Source: Gammaproteobacteria bacterium
Lineage (GTDB): Bacteria; Pseudomonadota; Gammaproteobacteria; Eutrophobiales; Eutrophobiaceae
Length of the DNA stretch: 45,964 nucleotides
NCBI GenBank assembly: GCA_016179185.1
Contig: JACORW010000109.1
Location: 1-45,964, forward strand
Reading direction: 5' to 3'
The notes beneath the pieces are model-generated. The model did not search any database. It saw nothing but the letters and a program-made list of their open reading frames with translations, and was not told where the DNA came from. Below are positions 45,091 to 45,964 of the stretch, one piece after another. Made by a program: the position numbers and the translations under genes. Positions within the stretch are counted from its first letter, which is position 1; the number at the start of each line of letters is the position of its first letter.

Positions 45091-45964
45091 TCATCGGGCG
45101 GCGCCCGGACAAAGCGCTGACATTGCCAGGCCCACGGTAATAAACGACCCGGCCACGACCACGCAGTCGCCGGCTGTGGACGCAGACAGCGCGGCGCCCA
45201 GCGCCGCAGGCACGTCGTCAAAAGCGGTACCCGGCGCACGGCTCGTGGACCGCACGACGCGCAGCAGTTCATCTCCGGCAAAACCGCGATCGCCGGTCAG
45301 GGTCGCCAAGTACCACTCGCTCGCGGCCGGTGCCAGCGCAGCGATAAACGCCGCATGATTCTTGTCCCGGAGCATTCCCAGCACAATGCGCGTCGCAGCC
45401 GCACAGGGCGTTTGCCCGAGATTTTCCGCGAGTGCCCGCGCCGCCTGCGGATTGTGCGCGACATCCAGAATCACGGGCACCGTACCCGGAACGATCTGAA
45501 AACGCCCCGGGATCGAGAACTCCTCGAGACCCGCGTGAATAGCAGCTTCCGACACCGGGCACTCGGCGGCGATGGCGTCCAGCATCATCAGTACGCCCGC
45601 GGCATTCTGGATCTGGTACCGGTGTCGCCCTGCCGGACGCGGAAGATTGCGCCAGGCGCGCTCCCGGCCGAGCCAATCCCACCGCCCGCCCCGGACGGTG
45701 AATCGGAAATCCCGTCCTGACTGGTACAGGAACGCGCCAATCGCGCCAGCGTGCGCGGCGATGCTTGCGGGAGGTTCCGGATCCGCGCACACCGCGGGGC
45801 GGCCCGGACGGCATATCCCCGCCTTTTCCATGCCGATGCTTTCCCGGTCCCCGCCCAACCACAGTTCATGATCGAGGTCCACCGTGGTTATCAACGCGGC
45901 GTCCGCATCGAGAACATTGACTGCGTCAAGCCTGCCGCCCAGTCCCACTTCCATCACCGCCATG
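45091..45964 (-). CDS. folC: Dihydrofolate synthase/folylpolyglutamate synthase, 3' part
   Basis: About 290 C-terminal residues; the 5' end lies beyond the window. The reading begins AVMEVGLGGRLDAVNVLD, in the middle of the Mur-ligase-like ATPase domain. ITTVDLDHELWLG, NAAGVLMMLDAI, IPGRFQIVPGTVPVILDVAHNPQAA and the C-terminal TGDRGFAGDELLRV follow. FolC adds glutamate to dihydropteroate and folates. Its downstream neighbours dedD, cvpA and purF match the conserved cluster. Confidence 0.96.
   Translation of the reverse strand, partial: MAVMEVGLGGRLDAVNVLDADAALITTVDLDHELWLGGDRESIGMEKAGICRPGRPAVCADPEPPASIAAHAGAIGAFLYQSGRDFRFTVRGGRWDWLGRERAWRNLPRPAGRHRYQIQNAAGVLMMLDAIAAECPVSEAAIHAGLEEFSIPGRFQIVPGTVPVILDVAHNPQAARALAENLGQTPCAAATRIVLGMLRDKNHAAFIAALAPAASEWYLATLTGDRGFAGDELLRVVRSTSRAPGTAFDDVPAALGAALSASTAGDCVVVAGSFITVGLAMSALCPGAAR

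Overview
The window is about 46 kb of GC-rich chromosome, densely coding, with operons on both strands. Gene content and order point to a gammaproteobacterium: mutS-fdxA with an Azotobacter-type 7Fe-8S ferredoxin, prmB/aroC, folC-dedD-cvpA-purF, sucAB-lpd, a nit-tldD pair, rsxE-nth and mpl. The soxCD pair (periplasmic sulfur dehydrogenase), the PHA-type thiolase and phaR suggest a sulfur-oxidising, polyester-storing relative of the Chromatiales or Acidiferrobacterales. That placement is inferred from gene content only. No plasmid, phage, IS element, tRNA or rRNA was seen.

Layout. 1-3000: alaC and hom (minus strand). hom is bracketed by two copies of a heptamer-array element. 3000-6400: nit and tldD, then a nucleotidyltransferase two-gene module that collides with the gene on the other strand. 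6200-11800: a large REC-PAS-GAF-GGDEF-EAL protein, a YceI-like lipoprotein, and divergently a cytochrome b561 with YceI. 11800-13150: an ECF sigma factor, a zinc anti-sigma factor and a small secreted repeat protein; matching bipartite motifs precede the sigma gene and the secreted-protein gene. 13170-21020: htpG, GAF-HD-GYP, prmB, soxC, soxD and aroC, all minus. 21180-25260: TPR lipoprotein, mutS, fdxA and a DUF4124 protein. 25480-29300: a Ser/Thr-phosphorylation signalling block, with PP2C plus FHA on the plus strand converging on an RsbU/RsbW/STAS partner-switching set on the minus strand. 29320-34120: mdh, rppH, a membrane protein, mpl, an orphan rsxE and nth, tightly packed. 34460-42120: sucA, sucB, lpdA, thiolase and phaR. 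42190-45964: folC (cut by the window end), dedD, cvpA and purF.

How the parts fit. The core is housekeeping: TCA cycle, purine, folate, aromatic and threonine biosynthesis, mismatch and base-excision repair, murein recycling. Around it lies unusually rich signalling: two c-di-GMP proteins, one ECF system and one phospho-switch. Intergenic space is occupied by three repeat families: heptamer arrays with a 54-nt core, 26-nt hairpins, and a long nested inverted repeat whose outer arms differ between copies yet remain self-complementary. The best candidates for something undescribed are the ECF sigma/27-residue-repeat protein regulon, the covarying inverted repeat, and the heptamer elements hugging both ends of hom.
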